64,000 bases of DNA from Opitutaceae bacterium (GCA_018402455.1 JAGYIG010000002.1:1-64000); one strand, 5' to 3'. Shown: positions 27,464-38,610, numbered from the stretch's first letter. Numbers and translations: made by a program. Notes: a model not told the origin generated them from the letters alone.

Positions 27464-30315
27464 ATGCGTCCGCTCACCCTCTTTCTCGCCGCTTGCAGCA
27501 TGGTTTTGCCGGGGCCGTTCGCGGCGGGGCAGAACCTGGCCCGCGACGGGAGGTGGGCGCACGAAACCAGCCCGTTGACGCCGCACCCGGAGGTGCAGTG
27601 GGGCAAGCTCGACAATGGCTTTCGCTACGTCCTCATGCCTCACAACGGGGTGCCGGGCGCCGCCACGTTGCAACTGGTGGTGCTGGCGGGCGCGATGGAT
27701 GAGGAGGAAGACGAACGGGGCTTGGCTCACTTCATGGAGCACATGGCTTTTCGGGGTAACCAAGCTTTTCCGGAGTCAGAGATGGTGCGGTTTTTCCAAG
27801 AATTGGGCATCGAGTTCGGCAGTGATGTGAATGCCGTGACGGCTTTTGACTACACGGCGTATGCGCTCGATTTTCGCGATGCCTCCCTGCCGATGTTGGA
27901 AAGAGGGCTGCACCTGTTTCGCAGCTTCGCCGATCAAGTGAATTTTGACCCGGCGCTGATCGAACAGGAACGACGGGTCATCTTGAGTGAGCTGCGGAGC
28001 CGGGACAGCGTCGGCGCCAAGGGTGAGCTCGACGCCATGCAGACCGTTTTTGACGGATTGACCTTCATCCAGCGATCCCCCGGTGGATCATACGACAGTG
28101 TGGCGGCGCTGACTCAGCAGCAGTTTGAGTCCTTTTATCGCCGCTACTACCGACCGGACTTGATGGTGCTGGTGGGCGTGGGCGACTTTGATCTGTCTGC
28201 GCTGGAGGCTAAAAGCGCGGAGGTGTTTGGATCGTTGGCCCGTCCGGCCGACCCGTTGCCGGTGCGCGAGTTGGGCGCGTTGAGGGGAGCCGATCGGTTA
28301 CGGGCGGACACGTTTCGAATCAGCAATGTGGGCTCGGCCCAGGTGCTCATGGGCTCGGTGCGCGAAGCGTCCGTCGAGCCCGACTCCCGATCCCGGCGGC
28401 TCGAGGACTACCTTGAAAGGTTTGCCCTGGGGCTGTTGAACGAGCGGCTGGGGCGGGGGAGAGGGAACACCCCGGCGGGGGCGGCTCGGTTGGAGGAGTT
28501 GGTGGGGAATCGGACGGCATTGGCCTCGGTTATCTCGCAACCCAGCAGGTGGGAAAATCACCTCCGGGCGCTCAATGAGATGGTTCGCGCGACCCATATC
28601 TACGGTTTTTCGCCGTCAGAGATTGAACCCGCCCGCGACGACGCGTGGGTGATCCAGCGGAGTGGTTGCTGGCGGATATCCTGCCGCAGCGGGATCCGCA
28701 CGAGATCTCTCAACTTTTGCTTCAGTCCATCGTCAATCATCGCGTCTATGTGGGTGAAGCTACGGAGCTGGCCTGGCAGGCGGAGTGGTTGCAGTCGTTG
28801 GATGCGGACGCGCTCCAAGCTGCGTATCGGCGAGCCTGGAATTTGGATTCGCTGGTGTTGCACATGAGCGGAGAGCTGCCGCCGGAGTTTGACCCCGCTG
28901 CGATGCTCACCCTCCTGACCGAAGCCCGCAAATTTGAACCTGATGAAGTGCGATTGGCCGCCCGGCAGGAACACTCCTTTGCCATGAAGCCATGGGGCGA
29001 TCCCGGCGAAGCTGAGTTGGTGCGGGAGATCCCGGAAATCGGGGCGAAACTCTACCGGCTCAGTAACGGGGTGCGCGTCAATATCGTATCGACCCCTTAT
29101 GAACCCGGCGTGGTGCACGGCATCGCCCGGGTTGGGCCGGGTTTGTTGGACATGCCTGGCAACAAACCCGCTCTGAAAGAGTTTGGCCTGCACACCGTGT
29201 TCGCCAGCGGGACGGCCCACTACCTTTCCAATGACCTGCGCAAGGTCATCGATACGGAGTTTCTTGCCTTTGATTTTGGCGTCGATGATTACGACGCTTT
29301 CACGTTTACGGGGACGACCGAGCGGGCCAAATTACCGGCCTTTCTCGGCGTGGTCACGGAATTCTTGTTCAGACCGAAGTTTGGCACCTTGGTCCACCGA
29401 TCGGAGAAAATGAAGGCGACGATGTCGCGGGCTTCCTCCGCTTCGGGCATGGCGGAGGGGATGCGGGACCTCACCGACCATTTGTTTGCCGGTGACGCCC
29501 GGTTTGTCTGGGGCAATTTTGTCGACTATGTCGGGCTCAGTTCCACGGATGTGAGGCGTTGGCTGCAGCGCCCCTTGGCGGAGGGCTATGTGGAGGTAAG
29601 TATGGTGGGTGATATCGCGGTGGAGGACGCGCTCGACCTGGCCCGACGCACCGTCGGCACGCTGCCGCCGCGGGCGGAGCAAAAGCAGCTTGGGGGCCCG
29701 CTGAAGCCCGTAAAGATCAGCGCTCCGCCGGGTTTCAAACGCATCGAGTTTGTCGGAGAGGACCACCTTGCGATGGTGATGGGCCATTGGCCGGTGGTGG
29801 GTGAAGTGGGCGCCCGCGACCGGGCAGCCCTGTATCTCCTGGCCACCCTGCTGGAGAATCAGATTCGGCAGCGAGTCCGCCAAGATCTCGGCCTCGCCTA
29901 CAGCCCCTCGGCTGATTTTCAGCCCTATGATGGATTTGCGGACTTTAGCATGTTGGTCGCCTCCATCGATTGTGCTTCTGATGCCGCCAGCAAGGTCGCG
30001 CGGATGGTGGAGGACATTGCGGTGGAGCTGTCGCGAAAGGGGATTGATGAAGGTGAGTTCCTCGGCGCTCGCGGTATCCTTTCCAGCCAGCTACGACGCG
30101 CTTGGCGGGACAACCGGTTCCTGCTGCAGCGGGTGATGCGGGCGCAGGAGCAGCCGGATTCCGTCGATGAACTGGTCGCGCTCCACCTGGGTTTGATTGA
30201 TGAGGTCACCAAGGCCGAGGTTGCCGCCTGGGCTAAAAAAGTACTCACCCGTCGCAACACCTACACCGCCGCCATCGTGCCCAAACAATTCATCGGCATA
30301 TTTCAAACGGACTAA
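27464..30315 (+). CDS. Secreted M16 (pitrilysin/PqqL-like) metallopeptidase, interrupted by one apparent frameshift near 28640
   Basis: Signal peptide; LAHFMEHMAFRGNQAFPESEM (HxxEH). ORF 27416-28867 loses homology after EIEPARDDAW; the continuation GDPAEWLLADILPQRDPHEISQLLLQSIVNHRVYVG... is in ORF 28645-30315. Confidence 0.88.
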
Positions 30316-30333
30316 TCTGATCTCACCCTCTGA

Positions 30334-31125
30334 TCACCCGGGCGAGGGCCGGGATCGACAATAGCGCTGCAGGAAGGTGCGCAGGTCGGCGGGCAGGTCG
30401 GCGGAGAGATGAATGACCACCCAATCGAAGAACCGATGGACCTCCGCGTGCCCGTCCGTTGAGGGCGCAAGGGTGGGATTGCGGAAGCCGATGGATTGCT
30501 CCCCCTGGGCCTTATCCTCGCGGTAGATGCGTAGGTCCGGGGGCGTGTCGGAACTCCGAATGTAAAAGTCCCAGCCGTGGAACTCAAAGCCCGCCAGCGT
30601 GCCGTCGGCGATTGAGCGCCAAGCGGTGAGGGTGGCCCCAGTGACTGCCGCGAAGCGGGTGGTGGTCAGCCCCGGCTCCGGTTGGGGCACGGCCTCGACT
30701 GGAATGGACGTAAAGGTGGCCCCGGTGGCGATGGGCTCGAGCAGTTGCACCAGCGCGCGCCGCTCGGGGTAGGCGTTGTCAGAGAGGTCCATCCCCACCG
30801 TGGTCGCGGTATCCGACTCCGACATCCGCGCGATGCGTCCGTTGAGGGCAAGGCACGAACCGTCGACATCCAGGAAAAGCTGCGACTTGAGACCGACATG
30901 CAGGTCCAAAAAGAGTTCTACCTCAAAGCGGCATCCGAGGGTGGAAAGGTCCCTCAGCTTCACCGCATATTCCAGCCCCGAGACCTCCAGTCGGGCTTTC
31001 ATGGGTGGGTCATCCGGAATCGGCATCCGCCGGGCTAACCGCTGCTCCTCCCGGACGACGGTCTTCTCATCAAAATTGAGGATTCGGCGGAAAAACTGCA
31101 TCGGAACGGATGGCGCTGATCCCAC
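30334..31125 (-). CDS. PilZ-like domain protein, hypothetical
   Basis: ARLEVSGLEYAVKLRDLSTLGCRFEV...LALNGRIARMSESDTATTVGMDLSD resembles a PilZ-type beta-barrel pattern. Confidence 0.5.
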   Translation of the reverse strand: MGSAPSVPMQFFRRILNFDEKTVVREEQRLARRMPIPDDPPMKARLEVSGLEYAVKLRDLSTLGCRFEVELFLDLHVGLKSQLFLDVDGSCLALNGRIARMSESDTATTVGMDLSDNAYPERRALVQLLEPIATGATFTSIPVEAVPQPEPGLTTTRFAAVTGATLTAWRSIADGTLAGFEFHGWDFYIRSSDTPPDLRIYREDKAQGEQSIGFRNPTLAPSTDGHAEVHRFFDWVVIHLSADLPADLRTFLQRYCRSRPSPG

Positions 31126-31291
31126 GATAATCGTCCGGACTTAGCGATAAGATTTAGAACGCCACAGACCCACCCGAACCGCGTTGAATGGGGGTTACAA
31201 ATAAGCCGCATCAGCTGACGGTGCGGCTCGAAAATCTGAAGCTGAAGCGACCGGCGGTTTCAGCTAGCCGATCACCCCTAGCAAGCAGCCC

Positions 31292-31828
31292 CTAGCGGAT
31301 CTCGGCCATGAGGGTGCCGTTTTGCATCCGATCAATCGGATGCTTCGGGGCGCGTCCAAAAAACTCGACCAAGTGAGAAACGTCGGTGAACCCGCGGGCG
31401 ATGAGCTTCTGCTCAATTTTCCGCATGGCCTGGTTCAGCTCCTGCGCCAACTCGGGGTCGACTTCGCTCACCGCGTTGGAGGTCTTGTCCACGATGTGGT
31501 AGGCCGGACAGTCGTCGAGGGCGATCTGGTAGAGGCTGGCTCCGTTGTGGAAGAAACAGCGACGGACCAAACTCAGCTCCTCAAACGCGGCCAAACAGCG
31601 ATAGACGGTAACTAAGTCGCAGACCGTATTCGACAGCTCCGCATGAATCTGTTCGATGCTGGCAGGGAGAGAGCGCTTGATCAGGGTCTCGAGAATGGCA
31701 ATTCGTGGTTGGGTGATGCGAAGTCCAGCAGATTTGAGGCGGTTGCAGGCGGCCTTCAGGGCTATCGCGGTCGGAGAATCTTCAGCGGGAACGTTCAAGG
31801 GATGGTTGGTTTGAGTTGCGGAAATCAT
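31292..31828 (-). CDS. Fur-family transcriptional regulator with atypical metal sites
   Basis: LKSAGLRITQPRIAILETLIKRSLPASIEQIHAEL...DLVTVYRCLAAFEELSLVRRCFFHNGASLYQIA; no CxxC zinc motif. Confidence 0.85.
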   Translation of the reverse strand: MISATQTNHPLNVPAEDSPTAIALKAACNRLKSAGLRITQPRIAILETLIKRSLPASIEQIHAELSNTVCDLVTVYRCLAAFEELSLVRRCFFHNGASLYQIALDDCPAYHIVDKTSNAVSEVDPELAQELNQAMRKIEQKLIARGFTDVSHLVEFFGRAPKHPIDRMQNGTLMAEIR

Positions 31829-31888
31829 TTCTCTGTGGTGCCTCTATGGCGCTGTTCTGAAAGACAGTGACGTTTAGGTAACTAAGAT

Positions 31889-31914
31889 TGTAAACCGACC
31901 TAACTCAGTTTACA
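31889..31914. promoter_or_regulatory. Perfect inverted repeat TGTAAAC-N12-GTTTACA in the AT-rich divergent region between the fur-like gene and the Minf_1886-type gene
   Basis: tgtaaaccgacctaactcagtttaca read directly. Confidence 0.6.
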
Positions 31915-32029
31915 GTTAATTTACATTCAAGTGGAAAATATCTTAAATCGGCTCTCAGGCAAGGGTGTTCGTTTGATATCTCCCTAATATGCTTCATCCA
32001 AGCCCTCACCGCTAAAGTAACATAACCCT

Positions 32030-32446
32030 GTGCAGGACCTAGATTTTAACGAAGTAGTGACGCTCATTTGCAAAGAGGATCCGAGATTTAGCAAAAGTGC
32101 TTACGGATTTGTGCGTCAGGGGCTCGATTTCACTGTGAAGGAACTGAAAAAATCCGACGCGAGTCGGGCCGGTAAATCCCTCCACGTGACGGGGGAGGAG
32201 CTGTTGATGGGGCTGCGAGCGTTTGCGCTCGATCAATTTGGGCCGATGGCTCGAACGGTGTTGGCTGAGTGGGGCGTTTCCACCTGCGGACACTTCGGGG
32301 ACATCGTTTTCAACCTGATCGAATACAATGTTTTCAGTCAAAATGCTCAGGATCAGCGGGCCGATTTCGTTGAGTTTTACACTTTTGAGGAGGCCTTTGA
32401 CTCTCCCTTTCAGCCCAAGGAGCAGCGCCAGCCTCGTTTGGCCTGA
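32030..32446 (+). CDS. Conserved Verrucomicrobia/Planctomycetes protein (Minf_1886-type)
   Basis: DFNEVVTLICKEDPRFSKSAYGFVRQGLDFTVKEL...HVTGEELLMGLRAFALDQFGPMARTVLAEWGVSTCGHFGDIVFNLIEY. Confidence 0.8.
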   Translation: MQDLDFNEVVTLICKEDPRFSKSAYGFVRQGLDFTVKELKKSDASRAGKSLHVTGEELLMGLRAFALDQFGPMARTVLAEWGVSTCGHFGDIVFNLIEYNVFSQNAQDQRADFVEFYTFEEAFDSPFQPKEQRQPRLA

Positions 32447-32523
32447 GCGCAGCCGCGGGTGACGATCTGCATCTCAGCCTTGGCATTTTGCGCGGGGCCG
32501 CCGTAAGTGGTCGAAATATCCGC

Positions 32524-35076
32524 ATGCCTGCTTCGTCTGACTCCGACTTTACTCTGCTTGAAACCCTGTGGCGCGATGCGCCGACTCGAAAAGTGCTGCC
32601 CAATGGGCTGACTTTGGTGATGAAGCCTGACCCCGGCGCCGGGGTGGCTTCGGTGCAGGTGTGGGTCAAGACGGGGAGCATTCACGAAGGCGATCATTTG
32701 GGGGCGGGTTTGTCCCACTATCTGGAGCACCTGTTGTTCAAGGGCACGGCCCGGCGGGATGGCCGGGAAATTTCCACTGAGGTGCAGGCCCACGGGGGAT
32801 ACATCAACGCCTACACCTCGTTCGATCGTACGGTGTATTACATCGATATTCCCTCGGAACATGCCGCGGTGGCGGTCGATGTTTTGGGGGATGCGGTGCT
32901 GCATTCGACGCTGCCGGCGGCGGAGGTCGCTCGCGAAAAAGACGTGATTCTGCGAGAGATCGACATGGGATTGGATGATCCGGATCACCGTCTGTGGCAG
33001 CAGCTTTTCGATACCGTCTACCAACAGCATCCGATGCGGGAGCCCATCATTGGCCATCGCGAAGTCTTTGCGGCGATCGAACGCGATGCCTTGGTGGACT
33101 ACTACCATTCCCGCTATGTGCCCAACAACATGGTGGTGGTCGTGGCGGGTGGCTTTGACGAGGCGCAGGTGGCGCAGGCGGTCGGCGAACATTTCGGCTC
33201 GGTGCCCCGTCGCCGGCTGGCGCCGGTTTATCTCCCCACTGAACCGGACGCCCTGTCGACGCGGATAGCCCATCTGGTGGAGGATGTGGAAATCGCCCGC
33301 GCCGCGATGGCTTGGCAAATTCCGGGCCTGAGCCATGCGGATTCGCCGGCGTTGGCGGCGTTGGCCCTGATTTTGGGGCATGGCGACAGCTCGGTTCTGT
33401 GGAAGGCCCTCCGCGAGCAAGCCCGGTTGGTTCATTCCATCGATGCGACCAGCTGGGCCCCCGGGGCGCAGGGGCTGTTTTATTTGTCCCTAGTTTGTGA
33501 GGGTCCCTTGCGCGATAAGGCCTTGGCCGCGGTGCGGCGCGAACTGGAGCAACAATGGCGCCGCGGTTTCACCACCGCCCAGGTCCGTAAAGCGGTGCGG
33601 CAAATGGTGGTGGGCGAGATCAACGGTCGCAAGACCGCCGCGGGGCAGGCTTCGCGTCTGGGGGTGGCTGAGGTGGTGGCGGGGGACTTGAATTTTTCCC
33701 GAGCCTACCTCGAACGCTTGCGTCGGGTGACCCCGACGGCGCTTAAGCGGGTGCTGAAAACCTACCTGCTCAAAGGGGTGCCCCACATCGTCTCCCTCAG
33801 TCCCCGCACCATGCCCCCGGCATCGCGCCCGAGCTCCCGCCCTGCGGTCCTGCCCCAACCCCACTGCGAGCAGCTCGCCAATGGCGCCCGATTGATTCTG
33901 CAGCCCGATCCGCGTTTGCCCAACCTGCACCTGCGCCTGCTGGCTTTGGGCGGGGCGGCTTACGAAGCCAAAAATCAACGCGGAGCCACCAGCCTGATGG
34001 CGACCCTCCTGGCTCGCGACACGACCAAACGGTCGGCCGCCGAGGTGGCCGCCGCCATCGAGGAGGTTGGCGGATCCCTCCGGCCGGTCACGGGAAACAA
34101 CACCTTTGGTTTGGCGGTCGAAGTTTTGCCCGGGGACGTGGATCTGGCCCTGGACCTCCTGGCGCAGGCTTCACTGAAGCCTAAATTTACCAAATCCTCC
34201 TTCACCGTCGAACGGGATGCCCAGGTAGCGGAACTCCAGCAGAATGCTGACGAAATCGTCACCATCGGCCGCCGGGAGCTCCGCCGCCGGTTTTTTGGGG
34301 ATCATCCGCTGGCGACCGAAGCTGGCGGAGAAATCGAGGACCTGAAGTCCCTCCAGCCGAAAGACCTGAAACGCTTGCACCGTGCTTTGCTGGTGGCGCC
34401 CAATGTTGTCCTCTCCGTGGCCGGGGATTTTGATGCCGATCGGCTCGCAACCAAGCTGCGGCGCTGGCTGAAACGGTTCCCCGCCGCGACATTTGAGCCA
34501 CGCACTCCCCCGTTGGTGGGTCCGGCCGAACCCGCCGATTTTGTCGTCAACGAGCCGCGCCAGCAGGCGGTGGTGATGCAGGGCTACCTCGGCCCCGGCG
34601 TGCGCTCCGCCGATTTTCATGTCGCCGAGGTGGCCGATGAGCTGTTCAGCGGCATGTCGTCGCGCCTGTTTGAACGGGTGCGCGAAGAAAAGGGACTGGC
34701 CTACTACGTGCGGTCCTCCCGAGTGATCGGAATGGAAGCCGGGATGTTTTACTTTTTGGCGGGAACGGCCCCGGCGAAAGCGGAAGAGGTGCTGGCCGAA
34801 ATTGAACGGGAGATAAAACGCATGGCGGCCGGGCGGATCACCAAAGCCGAGTTGCAACGCTGCCAGACCCGCCTGGTGGCGGCCCGCCGCATGTCGCTGC
34901 AGTCCAACGGTGCCCGGGCGATGCACACGGCCCTCAATGAGCTCTACGGTCAGCCGCTCGATGGGGGGACCGAGTTTGAAAAACACATCATGGCGGTGAC
35001 GGTCAAAACGCTGGCGAAATTCGCCCGAACTTACCTCCGGCGTTCCGCTTGCACGCAGGTGGTGGTGCGACCGTGA
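32524..35076 (+). CDS. M16 family metallopeptidase, fused active plus inactive lobes
   Basis: LSHYLEHLLFKGTARRDGREISTEVQAHGGYINAYTSFDRTVYY (HxxEH); the second half is M16-like without HxxEH. Confidence 0.93.
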   Translation: MPASSDSDFTLLETLWRDAPTRKVLPNGLTLVMKPDPGAGVASVQVWVKTGSIHEGDHLGAGLSHYLEHLLFKGTARRDGREISTEVQAHGGYINAYTSFDRTVYYIDIPSEHAAVAVDVLGDAVLHSTLPAAEVAREKDVILREIDMGLDDPDHRLWQQLFDTVYQQHPMREPIIGHREVFAAIERDALVDYYHSRYVPNNMVVVVAGGFDEAQVAQAVGEHFGSVPRRRLAPVYLPTEPDALSTRIAHLVEDVEIARAAMAWQIPGLSHADSPALAALALILGHGDSSVLWKALREQARLVHSIDATSWAPGAQGLFYLSLVCEGPLRDKALAAVRRELEQQWRRGFTTAQVRKAVRQMVVGEINGRKTAAGQASRLGVAEVVAGDLNFSRAYLERLRRVTPTALKRVLKTYLLKGVPHIVSLSPRTMPPASRPSSRPAVLPQPHCEQLANGARLILQPDPRLPNLHLRLLALGGAAYEAKNQRGATSLMATLLARDTTKRSAAEVAAAIEEVGGSLRPVTGNNTFGLAVEVLPGDVDLALDLLAQASLKPKFTKSSFTVERDAQVAELQQNADEIVTIGRRELRRRFFGDHPLATEAGGEIEDLKSLQPKDLKRLHRALLVAPNVVLSVAGDFDADRLATKLRRWLKRFPAATFEPRTPPLVGPAEPADFVVNEPRQQAVVMQGYLGPGVRSADFHVAEVADELFSGMSSRLFERVREEKGLAYYVRSSRVIGMEAGMFYFLAGTAPAKAEEVLAEIEREIKRMAAGRITKAELQRCQTRLVAARRMSLQSNGARAMHTALNELYGQPLDGGTEFEKHIMAVTVKTLAKFARTYLRRSACTQVVVRP

Positions 35077-35865
35077 GTGATTTGCGGGATCTGTTTCCGG
35101 CGGAGGATTTCGGGTTTCGCTTAACCCTCCGGCGAAGCCAGCCCGCAGCATTCTTTGCGGCCACGGCGGAAGGCCCCGCCTTACGGGCCGAGCGGACCCG
35201 GTGGCTGCGCCACTCCCCGCAGGACTACGCGATCCTCACCGACGCCGCGCAGGAGAGCTGGCGTGAGTTTGTCGCCCTCGCCTCCACTTGGCAGGCCGAA
35301 CCGTTGGCCGGTGGGCCGGTGGAGGTGGGGCAACAGTTGGAGCCCGATGTGGTGCTGTTGGACCAAGACGAACAGGGCACGTTTCGGGTTTCCGGAGGGG
35401 TGGTGGTGTTTCCGAGTCATTGGGCGTTGGCCGATAAGATCGGTCGAACGCTCCGGGAGGTGCATGGCGTGGTGCCCGGACTGAATGCGGCGATGGGGCC
35501 GGCGATTGACCGCTACCTCCATGGCATCAAACCCGGCCTGGCCATGGGGCGGCCGAATTGGGGATTGGCGGCGACCGGATGCTCGGAACCTGCATCCCTC
35601 CGTGCCGGGGCCGCCGTTACGCGCGGGCATGGCGGCCACCGCGATGTGGCTGCGGGTCGAACACCAGCTATTGACCGCGTTGCCCCAGTCCCGCGCCCTG
35701 CTGTTTGGCATCCGGATCGAACGCCGGCGGTTGGACACCGTGCTGGCCGATCCGGAAATCCGCCGTCGCTTTCATCGCGCCATCATCACCATGCCCGCCG
35801 CCGTGGCCGCCTACAAAGGCCTGACCGACGTGATCGCGACGTTGGCTCGACTCAGCGAAGATTGA
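35073..35865 (+). CDS. DUF3445 / heme-dependent oxidative N-demethylase-like protein, with a one-base frameshift near 35575
   Basis: Frame 35049 reads ...DRYLHGIKPGLAMGRPNWGLAAT, then the other frame continues DARNLHPSVPGPPLRAGMAATAMWLRVEHQLLTALPQSRALLFGIRI... Confidence 0.75.
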
Positions 35866-36705
35866 TCAATGTCCGTTGGTGACGCCGCCGGTCCACTTGA
35901 GTTTGGTGCGCACGATGCTGAAATGATCAAACGTGCGCCGGTGCACGAGCTTGAGCCGGTGAGGGGCGATCGCGATCTCTATGGTATCCCCTTCGCAACT
36001 ACGCAGGTGCCGCTGCCCATCCACGGCGACGAGGAGGGAGGTGTCCGCCCCGTCGGAGGACACCGTCAATTTGACGTCCTGACGAAAGATGATGGAACGA
36101 TTGCTCAGGGTATGGGGGCAGATGGGGGTGAGGGCGATGACCTCCGCCCCCGGATGAATCAGGGGCCCTCCCGCTGAAAGATTGTAGGCGGTCGAGCCGG
36201 TGGGGGAGGAAAAGATCAAACCATCGCAGCTGTAAGTGGTCACCAATTCATCGTCGGCATGGACCGCGAGGCGCACCAACCGGGAGTGTTTCTCGTCCTT
36301 GATCACGACATCGTTCAACGCCAGATCGGCGGGCTCCGCGCCGGTCGAGCAACTGAGCAACACGCGTTCGGCAATCTCGTAATCGCCGGCCACCATGGCC
36401 GCGAAATGCTCCCGCGCTTCCTCGGCGGAGAAAGTGGTCAGAAAGCCGAGTGAGCCGCGATTCACGCCGATCAGCGGGACTCCCGCCTCGGCCGCAATGC
36501 GGGCAATACCCAGCAGGGTGCCATCTCCGCCGATGACGCAACAGGCATCACACGCGGTGAGAAAATCGGCTGGAACCGGAAATTCGTGGGTTTCCTTCAC
36601 CTCGGCCCCGGCGGCAATGGCGAGCTCCATCAGGTCGGCCGCGATTTCGGCGGCGCCGGATTTCTGAGCGTTGACAACAAAAGCGAGGGAGTGGAGCGGC
36701 GACAT
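35866..36705 (-). CDS. nadK: NAD kinase
   Basis: CVIGGDGTLLGIARIAAEAGVPLIGVNRGSLGFLT, YSCDGLIFSSPTGSTAYNLSAGGPLIHPGAEVIALTPICPHTLSNRSI. Confidence 0.96.
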   Translation of the reverse strand: MSPLHSLAFVVNAQKSGAAEIAADLMELAIAAGAEVKETHEFPVPADFLTACDACCVIGGDGTLLGIARIAAEAGVPLIGVNRGSLGFLTTFSAEEAREHFAAMVAGDYEIAERVLLSCSTGAEPADLALNDVVIKDEKHSRLVRLAVHADDELVTTYSCDGLIFSSPTGSTAYNLSAGGPLIHPGAEVIALTPICPHTLSNRSIIFRQDVKLTVSSDGADTSLLVAVDGQRHLRSCEGDTIEIAIAPHRLKLVHRRTFDHFSIVRTKLKWTGGVTNGH

Positions 36706-36967
36706 GGCAAGGGAGCCGGATAAGGCGGAGATCGAATCAAGACCTGAAGCACCGTGCAACGGCTTAAAGGGAGGGTCCGTCCGGTGGCAAAGGCAGGCAA
36801 GCTAGGCGCGATCGATCCCGAGGGCAAGAGGGCGGGGTGGATCGGTTCCGCGTGGGCCGGCACGCTTGATCCGGGGGATTCGAGCGCACGAACAGATTTT
36901 TCCGCGTGGTGGGAGCCACCGGGGCCAGCGTCGCTCACCCGGAACCGGCGCGAAGGTCCCCCAGCGG

Positions 36968-37771
36968 CTAGTAGGTGCCGACCGGGCTTTTTTCCGCCTT
37001 GTCCGGATGCGCAGCCTGATAGTCCACGTGCTCCTGCTCGTGGGGGCAGAGTTGGCCTTGGTAGCGCAATCCGCCGTGGGAAAAATTGATGCTCATCGCC
37101 ACCTCGTTGCCTGCTTCCACCCAGTGGGGCGTGAGCATGGCGTTCCACACCACGGCTCCCGGCGACATGGCGTAGCACAACGTGTCGGCATCCGTCAGGG
37201 CATCGGGCAGCGACACTTCGGGTCCCTTGCAGTTCATCCGCAGCTCATAAGGCGCCCATCGCCGGGGATCCTGCAGCCCACAAAACCGTTTCTTGCCGTA
37301 GATCTGCCAGGCCACCACATGCGATAGATCCATATGGTAGTTGGTCGCGCAGTTTTTGCCGCTGATGAATATGATGGGGTAGCAGCGATCAAACGTGAAT
37401 CCCGCTTCGCGCAACGCGGTCCGCCAGGGATCGAGCACCCGGCGTTCAAAGCCGTGGAGAAACTTTCCCGGCGCATCGAATCGGGAGAGCTTGAAGTGAG
37501 CGAGGGCGAAGGGGCCGGCCATCGCCTCCGCAAGGGGTTTCGCCCGAAATTCGGCGGCAATATCCTCCAACTGGGAACGTTTGCCCCGGGCTCCCGAGGT
37601 GATGCGCGCCATCTCATCTTCCCGCAATTCGGATATCACGCGCTCCAGCGGGGGCACCTCAAAATCAAACGGCACGCAGTCCCCCGCCATCTGGAAGTTG
37701 TGGATGCCCGCCCAGTGGTGTTGGAACTCACTCCAGGTCCGAACGGTGAAGGGTTCGATTGGCTCGGTCAT
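36968..37771 (-). CDS. Cupin/JmjC-like Fe(II)/2-oxoglutarate oxygenase fold protein
   Basis: NYHMDLSHVVAWQIYGKKRFCGLQDP (HxD) and MLTPHWVEAGNEVAMSINFSH. Confidence 0.65.
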   Translation of the reverse strand: MTEPIEPFTVRTWSEFQHHWAGIHNFQMAGDCVPFDFEVPPLERVISELREDEMARITSGARGKRSQLEDIAAEFRAKPLAEAMAGPFALAHFKLSRFDAPGKFLHGFERRVLDPWRTALREAGFTFDRCYPIIFISGKNCATNYHMDLSHVVAWQIYGKKRFCGLQDPRRWAPYELRMNCKGPEVSLPDALTDADTLCYAMSPGAVVWNAMLTPHWVEAGNEVAMSINFSHGGLRYQGQLCPHEQEHVDYQAAHPDKAEKSPVGTY

Positions 37772-37874
37772 GCCTCGAAGGAGACGACTTTGAGCCCAAA
37801 GACAATGCCAAGTCCGCGCTGTTGGGGTTGGATTTTTCATCCGCCATGCCGCGCGCGCCTTGGGGTCGTTCCGG

Positions 37875-38610
37875 TCAGACCTTTTCCAGGCCGACCAGGA
37901 ACTCGCGGTTGCCGTCGGTCCCGACAATGGGGGAGTCGATCACGCCGATGAGCCTGGCGCCAGCAAGTTCGTGGAGGGCAAAGGCCGTCAGGTCGTCCCG
38001 GATCTGCTGCTGCAGCTCGCGGTCGCGGATGACCCCCTGTCCTTTATCCACCGCGGCCTTGCCGGCTTCAAATTGCGGTTTGATGAGCGCAATCAGCTTT
38101 CCAGGCGTCTTTACGAATGGCCACACCGCGGGCCAAACTTTGCGGAGGGAAATGAACGACAAGTCCATCACCGCCACATCGAATGCGGCCCGAGGGAGGT
38201 CGGCGGCGGTGAGGGAACGTGCGTTGATTTTCTCGAGATTGGTCACCCGGGGGTCGTCGCGGAGTTTGGCATGAAGCTGGGCGCGTCCCACATCGATGCA
38301 TACGGCCGAGGCGGCACCGGCTTGCAGGGCACAGTCCGTAAATCCCCCGGTCGAAGCCCCCACGTCGAGGAGGTCCGCCCCCGCCAGATCGATGGCAAAT
38401 TGATCGATGAACCCCTGCAGTTTTTCGCCCCCGCGGCTGACAAAACGGGGCGGCTGCATAACGGTCAGTTCAAATGTCGGGGTAAACCGGCCCGGCTTTG
38501 TCCAGCCGCTCCAGTTCTGAGAATGCGGCCACCATGATGAGCGCCTTGGCCTGCGGATCGAGAGGCCGCCAACCCGCGCTCGACCAAAGTTCATCGAGGC
38601 GGCGCTTCAT
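37875..38610 (-). CDS. tlyA: TlyA-family rRNA methyltransferase; N-terminal S4 domain disrupted by frameshift(s)
   Basis: [61 protein letters not shown]. Upstream frame from ATG 38610 reads [11 protein letters not shown]...[27 protein letters not shown] and stops one base out of phase with [10 protein letters not shown]. Confidence 0.85.

Noticed and set aside
31205-31231. AGCCGCA-N11-TGCGGCT stem downstream of the fur-like gene
   Set aside because: Possible terminator, but it lies about 60 nt from the stop and has only a weak U-tract. Not called.
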